Under the pieces are notes generated by a model. It made no database searches. It was not told where the DNA came from and was given only the letters and a program-made list of their open reading frames with translations. Below are positions 53,327 through 62,181 of a DNA stretch of 64,000 nucleotides, piece after piece. The translations under genes were made by a program, and so were the position numbers. How positions within the stretch are numbered: the stretch's first letter is position 1; every line of letters begins with the position of its first letter. Source of the stretch: an uncultured Roseibium sp. (GTDB lineage: Bacteria; Pseudomonadota; Alphaproteobacteria; Rhizobiales; Stappiaceae); the NCBI RefSeq assembly GCF_963675985.1, contig NZ_OY780958.1:2294001-2358000 (forward strand), read 5' to 3'.

Positions 53327-54184
53327 ATGGCGAAATTCCAGTCTTTGGCCGAAGCCGTTGCCGGCAACATCAGTGACGGTGACAGCGTCGCCTTCGAAGG
53401 CTTCACCCACCTGATCCCCCATGCGGTCGCCCACGAAGTCATCCGGCAGGGCCGCAAGGACCTGACCGTCATGCGCATGACGCCGGACATTATCTACGAT
53501 CAGCTGATCGGCATGGGCTGCGTGAAGAAGATGATCTTCTCCTTTGCCGGAAATCCGGGCGTCGGCCTGCTGCGCCGCTTCCGGGATTCGCTGGAAAACG
53601 GCTGGCCGCTTCAGGTTGAGATCGAGGAACACAGCCACGCCGCCATGGCCAACGCCTATGAGGCCGGAGCCGCCGGCCTGCCCTGCGCCATCTTTCGCGG
53701 CTACCGCGGCGCGGAGCTGGCCCGGGTCAATCCGAACATCAAGTTCGTCACGTGTCCTTTCACGGGTGAGGAGCTCGCCGCCGTCCCCTCGCTCCGGCCC
53801 GATGTCGCCGTCATCCATGCGCAAAAGGCGAATGCCAAGGGCGATGTGTTCATGGAAGGCATCACCGGCGTTCAGAAGGAAGCCGTTCTGGCGGCCAAGC
53901 GATCCATCGTGACTGTAGAGGAAGTGGTCGACGACTTCGGCGCCATTTCGCCGAACGCAACCGTCCTGCCCTCCTGGACGGTCACCTCGGTGGTGAAGGT
54001 TCCGGGCGGTGCGCATCCGTCCTACACCCAAGGTTACTACGGCCGCGACAACGCCGCCTATATCGAGTGGGACAAGGTCTCCTCCGATCGCGACAGCTTC
54101 ACGGCCTGGATGGAAGAAAACGTCCTGAAACAGGGGCCGGAGGTCTTTGAGATCCGTGTCGCCCACCTGAAAGACGCAGGCTGA
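53327..54184 (+). CDS. pcaI: 3-oxoadipate CoA-transferase subunit A
   Basis: A 285-residue class I CoA-transferase alpha subunit (AFEGFTHLIPHAVAHEVIRQG; SFAGNPGVGLLRRFRDSLE). With PcaJ it moves CoA from succinyl-CoA to 3-oxoadipate, the penultimate step of the beta-ketoadipate pathway. GGAGG precedes ATG 53327. The gene is followed 11 bp later by pcaJ, and expression is probably controlled by the divergent pcaQ or by a PcaR-type regulator elsewhere. Confidence 0.93.
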   Translation: MAKFQSLAEAVAGNISDGDSVAFEGFTHLIPHAVAHEVIRQGRKDLTVMRMTPDIIYDQLIGMGCVKKMIFSFAGNPGVGLLRRFRDSLENGWPLQVEIEEHSHAAMANAYEAGAAGLPCAIFRGYRGAELARVNPNIKFVTCPFTGEELAAVPSLRPDVAVIHAQKANAKGDVFMEGITGVQKEAVLAAKRSIVTVEEVVDDFGAISPNATVLPSWTVTSVVKVPGGAHPSYTQGYYGRDNAAYIEWDKVSSDRDSFTAWMEENVLKQGPEVFEIRVAHLKDAG

Positions 54185-54195
54185 GGAGAGCGGAC

Positions 54196-54966
54196 ATGAG
54201 CGACTTTACCCCAAGCGAAATGATGACCGTCGCCGCGGCCCGCGCCCTCAAGAACGACGATGTGTGTTTCGTCGGCATCGGCGCGCCGTCGGCGGCCTGT
54301 AACCTGGCACGCCTCACCCATGCGCCGGACATCACCCTCATCTACGAAAGCGGCACCCTCGGCACCGCGCCGAACGTGCTGCCGTTGTCCATCGGCGACG
54401 GAGAATTGTGCAAGACAGCGCTGACCACCGTCTCCGTACCGGAGATGTTCCGCTACTGGCTCCAGGGCGGGCGGATCACCGTCGGCTTTCTTGGCGGCGC
54501 CCAGCTCGACCGGTTCGGCAATATCAACACCACGGTGGTCGGAGACTACGAAAAGCCGAAGGTGCGTCTGCCCGGTGGCGGCGGCGCCCCCGAGATCGCC
54601 ATTTCCTGCGGTGAAATCTTCATCACCATGAAACAGTCGCTGCGCGGCTTCGTTGAAAAGCTTGACTTTGTCACCTCCCTCGGCCACGGCAAGGGTGGCA
54701 ACGACCGCGCGGCCCATGGTGTCACCACCAGGGGCCCGACCCAGCTGATTACGGATCTGGCAATGTGGGAGCCGGATCCGGAAACGAAGGAGTTCACTGT
54801 CACGTCCCTTCATCCGGGCGTGACACGCGACCGGATTCGGGAAACCGTCGGTTGGAAAGCCAAATTCGCCGAAGACGTCGGGGAAACCCCTGCGCCTGAC
54901 GCTTTAGAACTGGAGGTTCTTCGGGACCTTCATGCCCGTACCAAGGCAGCCCACGAAGGAAAATAG
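54196..54966 (+). CDS. pcaJ: 3-oxoadipate CoA-transferase subunit B
   Basis: A 256-residue beta subunit with the catalytic glutamate in LIYESGTLGTAPN and the glycine-rich VRLPGGGGAPEIAISC. It forms the active transferase with PcaI. AGGAGAG lies 8 nt upstream of ATG 54196. The stop at 54966 is one base away from the pcaF start at 54968, so pcaI-pcaJ-pcaF form a tight operon. Confidence 0.94.
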   Translation: MSDFTPSEMMTVAAARALKNDDVCFVGIGAPSAACNLARLTHAPDITLIYESGTLGTAPNVLPLSIGDGELCKTALTTVSVPEMFRYWLQGGRITVGFLGGAQLDRFGNINTTVVGDYEKPKVRLPGGGGAPEIAISCGEIFITMKQSLRGFVEKLDFVTSLGHGKGGNDRAAHGVTTRGPTQLITDLAMWEPDPETKEFTVTSLHPGVTRDRIRETVGWKAKFAEDVGETPAPDALELEVLRDLHARTKAAHEGK

Positions 54967-54967
54967 A

Positions 54968-56173
54968 ATGCAACGCGCCTTTATCTGCGATTATGTCCGC
55001 ACCCCGATTGGCCGCTACGGCGGCTGCCTGTCCGCCGTTCGTGCCGATGATCTCGGGGCGATCCCGATCGAAGCCCTGATGGAACGTAACGCCGATGTGG
55101 ACTGGGCCGCCGTCGACGACGTCTACTACGGCTGTGCCAACCAGGCCGGTGAGGACAACCGCAACGTTGCCCGCATGTCCGCCCTGCTCGCAGGCCTTCC
55201 CGACAGCGTGCCGGGTGCCACCATCAACCGGCTGTGCGGCTCCGGCATGGACGCGATCATCACCGCGGCGCGGGCGATTGCCGCCGGCCAGGCCGACCTT
55301 ATCATCGCTGGCGGCGTGGAAAGCATGTCCCGCGCTCCCTTCGTCATGCCGAAGGCGGAAACCGCCTTCAGCCGCAACAATGCGGTCTATGACACGACCA
55401 TCGGCTGGCGCTTCGTCAATCCGCTGATGAAGAAGCAGTACGGCATCGACTCAATGCCGGAAACGGCCGAAAACGTTGCCGCGGATTTCAATATCTCGCG
55501 CGAAGACCAGGACGCCTTTGCCCTGCGCAGCCAGCAGCGCGCGGCACGAGCGCAGGCAGACGGCCGGTTCGCCAAGGAAATCGTCTCAGTCACGATCCCG
55601 CAGCGAAAGGGTGACCCGATCATCGTCGATCAGGACGAACACATCCGCGGAGACACCACGATCGAAGCACTGGCCAAGCTGCGCGCCCCGTTCCGCGAAG
55701 GCGGATCGGTGACGGCCGGCAACGCATCAGGCGTCAACGACGGTTCCGCCGCCCTCATCATCGCTTCCGAAGCGGCGATCGAAAAATACGGGCTCAACCC
55801 GATTGCCCGCGTCCTCGGCGGCGCGACCGCCGGTGTCGCACCCCGCATCATGGGCATGGGTCCGGCTCCGGCGACCCGCAAACTGTGTGCCCGCCTCGGG
55901 GTTGCGCCGAAGGATTTCGATGTGATCGAACTCAACGAAGCCTTCGCGGCCCAGGGCCTTGCGGTGCTGCGGGATCTCGGTCTGGAAGATGACGGCGAAC
56001 ACGTCAATCCGAACGGCGGCGCGATCGCGCTCGGCCACCCGCTTGGCGCCTCGGGCGCCCGGATCGCCGGCACCGCTGCCATGGAGATGAAGATGCGCGG
56101 CGGCAAGCTGGCGCTTGCGACCATGTGCATCGGCGTCGGCCAGGGCATTGCGATCGCTCTGGAAGCCGTCTGA
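54968..56173 (+). CDS. pcaF: 3-oxoadipyl-CoA thiolase
   Basis: A 401-residue thiolase with active-site cysteines in RLCGSGMDAI and MCIGVGQGI, and the histidine in GGAIALGHPLGASGAR. The segment SRAPFVMPKAETAFSR followed by YDTTIGWRFVNP is characteristic of PcaF. It cleaves 3-oxoadipyl-CoA to succinyl-CoA and acetyl-CoA. A GC hairpin follows at 56194. The open frame reaches back into pcaJ, but ATG 54968 is the family start. Confidence 0.95.
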   Translation: MQRAFICDYVRTPIGRYGGCLSAVRADDLGAIPIEALMERNADVDWAAVDDVYYGCANQAGEDNRNVARMSALLAGLPDSVPGATINRLCGSGMDAIITAARAIAAGQADLIIAGGVESMSRAPFVMPKAETAFSRNNAVYDTTIGWRFVNPLMKKQYGIDSMPETAENVAADFNISREDQDAFALRSQQRAARAQADGRFAKEIVSVTIPQRKGDPIIVDQDEHIRGDTTIEALAKLRAPFREGGSVTAGNASGVNDGSAALIIASEAAIEKYGLNPIARVLGGATAGVAPRIMGMGPAPATRKLCARLGVAPKDFDVIELNEAFAAQGLAVLRDLGLEDDGEHVNPNGGAIALGHPLGASGARIAGTAAMEMKMRGGKLALATMCIGVGQGIAIALEAV

Positions 56174-56193
56174 CCGATAGCCATCGCCTCTTT

Positions 56194-56219
56194 CGACGGC
56201 GGGGCTGACCCCGCCGTCG
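56194..56219. terminator. Hairpin after pcaF
   Basis: A perfect 11-bp inverted repeat (56194-56204 with 56209-56219) with a 4-base loop lies 20 bp after the pcaF stop. There is no U-tract on the plus strand. It probably ends or attenuates the pcaIJF transcript. Confidence 0.55.
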
Positions 56220-56327
56220 ATCCTGCCCCTGCCCGGCGGATAGAACCACCGCCCGCTCCAGCACTTGCCGGGCCGGCAATTAGAGCCCAAGCTGCGCTCT
56301 TTCGATCAGAAGCAGCGGACCCATCCC

Positions 56328-56972
56328 ATGACCCGTGAACCTCTCAACCAGCCACCCGAGATCCCACCAGAGCTGGACCGGTGGAACTGGGGCGCGTTTC
56401 TGCTCAACTGGATCTGGGGCATCGGCAACAGCGTCTTCATCGCGCTGCTGATGTTCGTTCCGCTGGTCAACATCGTGATGTTCTTCGTTCTCGGCGCCCG
56501 CGGCAGCCGCTGGGCCTGGCGAAACCGCGCCTGGCGTGACGCGGAGCATTTCCGCAGTGTCCAGAGAAAGTGGGCGATCGCCGGCGTGATCGTTTGGGTC
56601 TGTGCGATCGGACTTGGCGGCGCCACAGTCGTAGGTCTTCCCGCGATCATGAAAAACAGCGACGCCTATGCCATGACAATGGCGGCCGTGCGCACCGATG
56701 GCGCGGTTAAAGACGCGCTTGGCGGCGACATCGAAGCTGGCTTCTGGATCAACGGCAGCATCAATGTTCAAACCGGCGGAACCGGAACGGCCTACCTCAA
56801 CTTTTCAATTACCGGCAACAAAGGGACCGGGCGTGCCATCTCTCATGCAGTGCGGACCAACGGAATTTGGGACCTGCGTGTCCTCGTGGTCTATCCGGAA
56901 GGAACTAATGTTCCTCTTGTGCTGGAAAACAAGTCCAATGTCTCGATACCCGGCGCACCTCAGGACCTGTAG
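56328..56972 (+). CDS. Coa1-like membrane protein
   Basis: A 214-residue protein. The N-terminus has a WNWGAFLLNWIWGIGN motif and two membrane helices (about 28-48 and 84-107). The periplasmic C-terminal part (about 120-214) has the pattern VKDALGGDIEAGFWINGSIN and a GxGxAYLNFSITGNKGTG-type segment, as in Coa1-family cytochrome oxidase assembly factors. The function is not established in bacteria. It stands between pcaF and pobA without clear operon links, with AGAAGCAG-type sites upstream and a 250-bp gap to pobA. Confidence 0.72.
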   Translation: MTREPLNQPPEIPPELDRWNWGAFLLNWIWGIGNSVFIALLMFVPLVNIVMFFVLGARGSRWAWRNRAWRDAEHFRSVQRKWAIAGVIVWVCAIGLGGATVVGLPAIMKNSDAYAMTMAAVRTDGAVKDALGGDIEAGFWINGSINVQTGGTGTAYLNFSITGNKGTGRAISHAVRTNGIWDLRVLVVYPEGTNVPLVLENKSNVSIPGAPQDL

Positions 56973-57222
56973 CGTCCTGATCCAAAAACAAGGGTTTTAT
57001 CAGGCGTTTGAATCGCTTTGCTGAGTTTCTGATTCCGCTGCTTCAGAAAGTGATTCAAGGCGTGTCGCACGGATGCAAAACCTCCCGAGACTCACATGGG
57101 ATCCGTATGGCGATGAAAATGTCCAAGCATTCGTCCGGATCGTCCATTTCGTTGCTCTTCGTCATGCGTAGAATCCGCGGCAATCAAAATAGGCTGTTGA
57201 TGTGCTTATAGGAGGGAACATC

Positions 57223-58395
57223 ATGCGCACCCAGGTTGCCATTATCGGAGCCGGCCCGTCCGGCCTGCTTCTATCCCAGCTTCTCCACCGTGCCGGTGTC
57301 GACTGCGTTGTCCTCGAACGCCGCTCGGCGGATTACGTCCTGTCGCGCATTCGCGCGGGCGTACTGGAACAGGGCATGGTCGACATGCTGGAAATGGCCG
57401 GCGTTTCGGAACGCATGTACAAGGAAGGCCTGCCGCACGACGGCGTCAACATGTCGGTCGGCGACACCCGCCTGCGCATCGACCTGAAAGGCCTGACCGG
57501 CGGCAAGACAGTGATGGTCTACGGCCAGACGGAAGTCACCAAGGACCTGATGGACGCCCATACGGCCCGCGATGCCAAGGTGGTCTACGAGGCCGAGGAC
57601 GTGACCCCGATCGACTTCGACACCGATACGCCGCGCGTCACCTACAAGAAAGATGGCGTCACCCACGAAATCGCCTGCGATTTCATCTGCGGCTGCGACG
57701 GCTATCACGGCGTCGCCCGCGCCTCTGTGCCCCGGGATGCCATTACAGAATACGAAAAGGTCTATCCGATCGGCTGGCTCGGCATCCTGTCCTACGTCAA
57801 GCCGGTGAACCACGAACTCATCTACGCCAACCATGACAACGGCTTTGCGCTCGCTTCCATGCGCTCACACACCCTGAGCCGTTATTACATTCAGGTGCCC
57901 GTGGACACCGACATCAACGCCTGGTCGGACGACGCCATCTGGGACGAGTTGAAGATCCGGCTCGGCGAAGAGGCGGCCGCCAACATGGAGACCGGGCCAT
58001 CCATCGAAAAGAGCATCGCTCCCTTGCGCAGCTTCGTCGCCGAACCGCTGCGCTTCGGTCGCCTGTTGCTAGCTGGCGATGCCGGCCACATCGTGCCGCC
58101 GACCGGCGCGAAGGGCCTCAATCTGGCGGCCTCCGACATTTACTACCTGTCGAATGCGCTGATCGAATTCTACGACGAAAAGTCTTCGGCCGGCGTGGAC
58201 GACTACTCGCAAAAGGCGCTGGCACGCATCTGGAAGGCAGAGCGCTTCTCCTGGTGGATGACCATGCTCCTGCACAAGTTCCCGGATCTTGGGGCCTTCA
58301 ATGCGAAGATGCAGCAGACCGATATGGATTACCTGGCAAGCTCCCACGCTGCCCAGGTGAGCCTGGCCGAGAATTACGTCGGCCTGCCCTTTTAA
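57223..58395 (+). CDS. pobA: 4-hydroxybenzoate 3-monooxygenase
   Basis: A 390-residue FAD monooxygenase. It has the dinucleotide motif GAGPSGLLLSQLL (about 9-21), the DG motif CDGYHGVARASVP, and the ribityl-binding GDAGHIVPPTGAKGLNLA (about 285-302). The length and whole pattern match PobA. It hydroxylates 4-hydroxybenzoate with NADPH and O2 to protocatechuate, the entry to the pca pathway next door. ATG 57223 has GGAGGG upstream; the frame is open seven codons earlier. Confidence 0.96.
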   Translation: MRTQVAIIGAGPSGLLLSQLLHRAGVDCVVLERRSADYVLSRIRAGVLEQGMVDMLEMAGVSERMYKEGLPHDGVNMSVGDTRLRIDLKGLTGGKTVMVYGQTEVTKDLMDAHTARDAKVVYEAEDVTPIDFDTDTPRVTYKKDGVTHEIACDFICGCDGYHGVARASVPRDAITEYEKVYPIGWLGILSYVKPVNHELIYANHDNGFALASMRSHTLSRYYIQVPVDTDINAWSDDAIWDELKIRLGEEAAANMETGPSIEKSIAPLRSFVAEPLRFGRLLLAGDAGHIVPPTGAKGLNLAASDIYYLSNALIEFYDEKSSAGVDDYSQKALARIWKAERFSWWMTMLLHKFPDLGAFNAKMQQTDMDYLASSHAAQVSLAENYVGLPF

Positions 58396-58881
58396 AGAAA
58401 ATGGATAAGTTGGCCCGGTCGCCGAAAATCAGGCGGCCGGCCAATCCGCAATAGCCGTGATGCTCGAATGCTTTCGTTCCCATCCTTCACATGGGAATAG
58501 ATGAAGGGGCGTCAGGCCATGCACTGGGATCCGATGCAGTACTGGTACATATGTTCCGCGTCGAAGCCCGATGATTTCGTATTGAAAACACGATTGCTGC
58601 CCTCGCCCCGTACAAACGGCACCACATTTTCTTCGCTTCTTGTTCAGTAACCCGCATTTCCGCTCCCTGCCCCGCAATCTCTTGCCGGCATGCTTTTGTC
58701 GTTCAGCGTTCGAGCTGATTATTTGGCGGAAGGTATGTTTCTTCTCGGATTCAAACCCGAATGAGGCAAGTTCGGAAGAATATTCAGGCACTTATCGACA
58801 ATATTACAAATACTCCCAATCTCCATTGAGTATTCCGGACGTTTCAATGCGCCGAAGACACACCGGACCAAACTCCCGGCT
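58396..58881. other. Long gap between pobA and a small exported-protein gene
   Basis: These 486 bases are without a recognised gene and less GC-rich than pobA. One minus-strand frame (58512-58625, GTG start, 37 residues ending CIGSQCMA) has reasonable composition but no good ribosome-binding site. The region may be a relic. Confidence 0.4.
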
Positions 58882-59238
58882 TCAGGCCCGCGGCGCTTCT
58901 GACGGTTCCATTCCAGCCGGTGCGGATGGTTCTGTCAGGGAGCGGACCTGACGTCCCGGCGTTTTGCGAGCCTTTTCCAGAGCGTCGCTGACATGTTCCA
59001 GAAGTATGGTGGGCAGAAGGATTGTCTTGCTGAAAAGATCGACCGTTTCACCGGCTTTCTTCCAAAGCCGAGAGTTGTGAACATAGTCCTCAACGGCCAC
59101 GGTCACGGCTGCAACTTCATTCACCGTCGGCTGGAGTTTTCTCTCGAAAGCGACCGGATCGTTAGCGACTGCCAAGCCAAACCCTATAGAAAACAACGCA
59201 AATACATATACATGAAAGTAAGAACCTGGAAATCGCAT
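58882..59238 (-). CDS. Small exported protein of unknown function
   Basis: A 118-residue product from ATG 59238, preceded by GGTGGGGG. Residues about 8-26 (FHVYVFALFSIGFGLAVAN) form a signal peptide or anchor, and the rest is predicted helical with a polar Pro/Ser/Glu tail (TEPSAPAGMEPSEAPRA). No family was recognised. It lies downstream of the pobR-like gene on the same strand, separated by an inverted repeat CAATTAAC/GTTAATTG (59326-59356). Confidence 0.5.
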   Translation of the reverse strand: MRFPGSYFHVYVFALFSIGFGLAVANDPVAFERKLQPTVNEVAAVTVAVEDYVHNSRLWKKAGETVDLFSKTILLPTILLEHVSDALEKARKTPGRQVRSLTEPSAPAGMEPSEAPRA

Positions 59239-59380
59239 CGCCCCCACCTCAAAACTTAACAGAAAGTTAATACACTTCCGGTTGTATTTTGGGCGACGAT
59301 CCGGTTCAACCATAAATAGCCAATTCAATTAACTTCCCTGATAGTAACGTTAATTGCGGATCCTGACCCGGGATACGGAC

Positions 59381-60250
59381 TCAGGTCTTCTGCCGGTTCC
59401 GGAATTCCTGAGGGCTTTCACCGGTTTCCTTCCGAAAAACCCGTGAGAAATAGGCCGGGTCGTCAAAGCCCAGGTCATAGGCGACCTCGGAGACCGGAAC
59501 TGACGAGAAGGCAAGCTGGCGCTTGGCCTCAAGCACGATCCGGTCCCTGATCGACTGGGTTGCCGTGCGGTCGGTGAACAGCCGGCAATATCGGTTCAGG
59601 CGGGCCACGGACATGCCCATTTCCACCGCATAGAATTCCGGTGTTCGTTCGCTGCGAAAATGCGTGTCGACCAGGGCTCTGAAGCGAAACAGCGAAAAAC
59701 CGGGCGCGGCATCGACCTCGCCCTCTTCCCCGATATCGGCGAACATGCGCGCCAGCATCAGCGTCATCAGCGGCCGGAAAACCAGGCGCCGGCGCTTGCC
59801 GCTTTCGAACTCTTCCGACAATTCCTGCAAGTAGCGACAAATCTTCAGGCGGTCATCGCCCAACGGGGCGATCAACTGATTGCTTTCGCCCCGGCCGGCC
59901 AGAAGCCGGTCGAGGTCGCGACCGTCATCGGAGCCGGTCAGATAATCATGGGTGAAGGACACCACGTAGCCCTGGGTGTCCGGTGTGAATTCCCAGCCAT
60001 GCACCACCCCCGGCGGCGTAAAGACGACCGTGTCCGGCGCGATGCGGCGCTCTCCCGTTTCGTCGGTCAACCGGCCTTCGCCGGAAGTGATCATCAAACA
60101 TTGGAACAGATGAATGTGACTATGGGCATCGAGCGACCAGCCGAGCGGCGCCGATCGAGCCCGTATCGTCTCGATGTGAAAGAAGTCAAAATCGTCGGCC
60201 TGATCGTTTTCGCCATAGAGGTGATAACGCGGAACGGGTGCTGTCTGCAT
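59381..60250 (-). CDS. pobR: AraC family regulator, PobR-like
   Basis: A 289-residue regulator. An N-terminal cupin sensor domain (HSHIHLFQCLMITSGEG, FTPPGVVHGWEF) precedes a C-terminal AraC double helix-turn-helix (about 190-289) with LGFDDPAYFSRVFRKETGES. PobR-type AraC proteins respond to 4-hydroxybenzoate and activate pobA. The gene faces pobA end-to-end rather than diverging from it as usual. The specific name rests on sequence resemblance and proximity, so it is likely but not proven. Confidence 0.8.
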   Translation of the reverse strand: MQTAPVPRYHLYGENDQADDFDFFHIETIRARSAPLGWSLDAHSHIHLFQCLMITSGEGRLTDETGERRIAPDTVVFTPPGVVHGWEFTPDTQGYVVSFTHDYLTGSDDGRDLDRLLAGRGESNQLIAPLGDDRLKICRYLQELSEEFESGKRRRLVFRPLMTLMLARMFADIGEEGEVDAAPGFSLFRFRALVDTHFRSERTPEFYAVEMGMSVARLNRYCRLFTDRTATQSIRDRIVLEAKRQLAFSSVPVSEVAYDLGFDDPAYFSRVFRKETGESPQEFRNRQKT

Positions 60251-60353
60251 AAGTCATTGTGGCAAGCAGCCCCCTCTCAAGGCAACTGCCTGCTGCTCTG
60301 TTCGGCCGCTACATACCTGCCGGGCTTCGGAAAGCCGGCTTCAGGTCTGCCTC

Positions 60354-61271
60354 TTACCCGCGCGCGTGATGAGCGTGCCAGTGCCAGGCGATATCGATCC
60401 GTCGGGGGAGCCACACCTTGTCATGGGAGGAGACATAGTCGAGGAAGCGCGCCAACGCGGCCGCCCTACCCGGCCTGCCGACCAGACGGCAGTGCAGCCC
60501 GATGTTGAGCATCTTCGGCGCCCCGGCCTCGCCTTCCGCATAAAGCACGTCGAAAGCATCCTTGAGATAGGCGAAGAACTGGTCGCCGGAGTTGAACCCT
60601 TGCGCCGCAGCGAAGCGCATATCGTTGGAATCGAGCGTATAGGGAATGACCAGGTGATCACCGTCCGGCCCATCGACCCAGTAAGGCAGATCGTCGGCGT
60701 AGTTGTCGGAATCATAGAGGAAACCGCCCTCTTCCATGACCAGCTTCTGGGTCTGCATCGAGCAGCGGCCCGTGTACCAGCCAAGCGGACGCGACCCGGT
60801 CACTTCCTCATGGATGCGAATCGCCTCGCGCATGTGTTCCCGTTCGACCTCTTCCGGCAAATCCGCATATTCGATCCACTTCAGACCGTGGGAAGCGATT
60901 TCCCAGTCTGCTTCCTTCATCGCCGCCACGGCCTCCGGATTGCGGGCGAGCGCGGTCGCGACCCCATAAACCGTGACCGGGATGGAGCGGCCGGTAAACA
61001 TGCGCCAAAGACGCCAGAAACCAGCGCGGGAACCGTATTCGTAAATGGATTCCATGTTCCAGTGGCGCTTGCCGGGCCAGGGCTGAGCACCGACGATTTC
61101 CGACAGGAAGGCCTCCGAGGCGGCGTCGCCGTGAAGAATGTTGTTCTCGCCGCCTTCTTCGTAGTTGATCACGAACTGAACCGCGACATTCGCGCCACCA
61201 GGCCATTTCGGGTCCGGCGTATTGCGCCCGTAACCGATCATGTCGCGCGGATAGGATGAAGAGGAGGTCAT
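60354..61271 (-). CDS. puuE: PuuE-type allantoinase / polysaccharide deacetylase fold
   Basis: A 305-residue NodB-like protein beginning with YPRDMIGYGRNTPDPKWPGG, the hallmark of PuuE allantoinases. It also has NYEEGGENNILHGD, SHGLKWIEYADL and the C-terminal HWHAHHARG. PuuE enzymes hydrolyse allantoin in a metal-independent manner. No other purine-degradation gene is in the window. ATG 61271 begins the conserved sequence; the frame runs 17 codons further upstream. Confidence 0.87.
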   Translation of the reverse strand: MTSSSSYPRDMIGYGRNTPDPKWPGGANVAVQFVINYEEGGENNILHGDAASEAFLSEIVGAQPWPGKRHWNMESIYEYGSRAGFWRLWRMFTGRSIPVTVYGVATALARNPEAVAAMKEADWEIASHGLKWIEYADLPEEVEREHMREAIRIHEEVTGSRPLGWYTGRCSMQTQKLVMEEGGFLYDSDNYADDLPYWVDGPDGDHLVIPYTLDSNDMRFAAAQGFNSGDQFFAYLKDAFDVLYAEGEAGAPKMLNIGLHCRLVGRPGRAAALARFLDYVSSHDKVWLPRRIDIAWHWHAHHARG

Positions 61272-61455
61272 ATCCTTGAAATCCCTATTGAAACCTTCTG
61301 CGCACCAAACCCCAAGCGACACGCCCGTGCAAGAGGGAGATTAAAAATCCTCGTAATTCCTGCCCATAGCTCAAATTTTAAACGTCCGGTTTGCCTCGGT
61401 TTAGAACCTTGGCTGGTAAGCCGGCGCCGAAATACAGATATCGAGGAATTTACCT

Positions 61456-61608
61456 ATGCAGCTCGCTTCCGCCGGTTTTCTCTGCCTCTTCGCGGCAGCG
61501 GCCATGACGCTGTTGATCAACCAGGAAGTTATCAACGCGGAGGCCGCCGAAGGACCTTTCGCAAAACCTGTCATGGAATTTTCTGCCCAGCCCGATCGGG
61601 CGGACTGA
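61456..61608 (+). CDS. Small exported or membrane peptide, 50 residues
   Basis: ATG 61456 has GAGGAATT 8-10 nt upstream. The product starts MQLASAGFLCLFAAAAMTLL, a plausible signal peptide or anchor, followed by a short polar segment (NQEVINAEAAEG ... AQPDRAD). No family was recognised. It stands alone between the allantoinase gene and a divergent-strand membrane protein. It is convergent with the gene ending at 61630. Confidence 0.5.
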   Translation: MQLASAGFLCLFAAAAMTLLINQEVINAEAAEGPFAKPVMEFSAQPDRAD

Positions 61609-61629
61609 CCGCTCAGCCCGACCGCGGGG

Positions 61630-62007
61630 TCAGCGGTTCGGGCGCACCGGCACGGGAACAGGTGCCAGGTTTTCGCGCGGAGCCATCATTGCGCTGACGG
61701 CCTTGAACCTCGGACCTTTCCCGTTGCGGGCGTCATCCTGCGGTTTGAGCATCATCACCGCCGAACCCATGACCACCGAACACAGCGTAATAATCAGCCC
61801 ACAGGCCAGCATGACCACCGGAAGCACCGGATTGTCCGAGGCCATGACCAGCGTCCGCAGATTTCCAACATTCGACCAGAACAGGCCCGCTAGCACCAGC
61901 GCGGAGATGCCCAACCCGATCATGCCGTTGATCGCAAGCAGGCGAAACAGCGGGTTTGCCGGCAGGAAGCCGGACAGGATCGAGCCCCGTATTTTTTTGC
62001 TGGCCAT
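61630..62007 (-). CDS. Two-helix membrane protein of unknown function
   Basis: A 125-residue protein with hydrophobic helices at about residues 22-46 (LLAINGMIGLGISALVLAGL) and 57-83 (VLPVVMLACGLIITLCSVVM), and basic, proline-rich ends. AGAGG precedes ATG 62007. The frame is open 67 codons further upstream, but that stretch crosses the PadR operator region and looks non-coding. No family was recognised. It diverges from padR/RND across 282 bp and may share regulation. Confidence 0.6.
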   Translation of the reverse strand: MASKKIRGSILSGFLPANPLFRLLAINGMIGLGISALVLAGLFWSNVGNLRTLVMASDNPVLPVVMLACGLIITLCSVVMGSAVMMLKPQDDARNGKGPRFKAVSAMMAPRENLAPVPVPVRPNR

Positions 62008-62154
62008 CGGCGCACCTCTTCGACAGAACCTGCCGCATAGTTCCGGCAAGGTTTCGCTATATTGGGTCATGGAAAACCAGATTTCCTGCCCTGTAAAGCG
62101 GACAAGATTTCGCACCCGCCACTTTTTTCGGTCAAAAGCCTGCCATATATCCAC

Positions 62155-62181
62155 TCTATATATAGAACCGATATATATCGG
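62155..62181. promoter_or_regulatory. Tandem TA-rich palindromes upstream of padR
   Basis: Two perfect palindromes, TCTATATATAGA (62155-62166) and CCGATATATATCGG (62168-62181), lie side by side with centres 14 bp apart, about 110 bp upstream of padR and 150 bp from the divergent membrane-protein start. They are good operator candidates for the PadR regulator encoded next to them. Confidence 0.6.
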
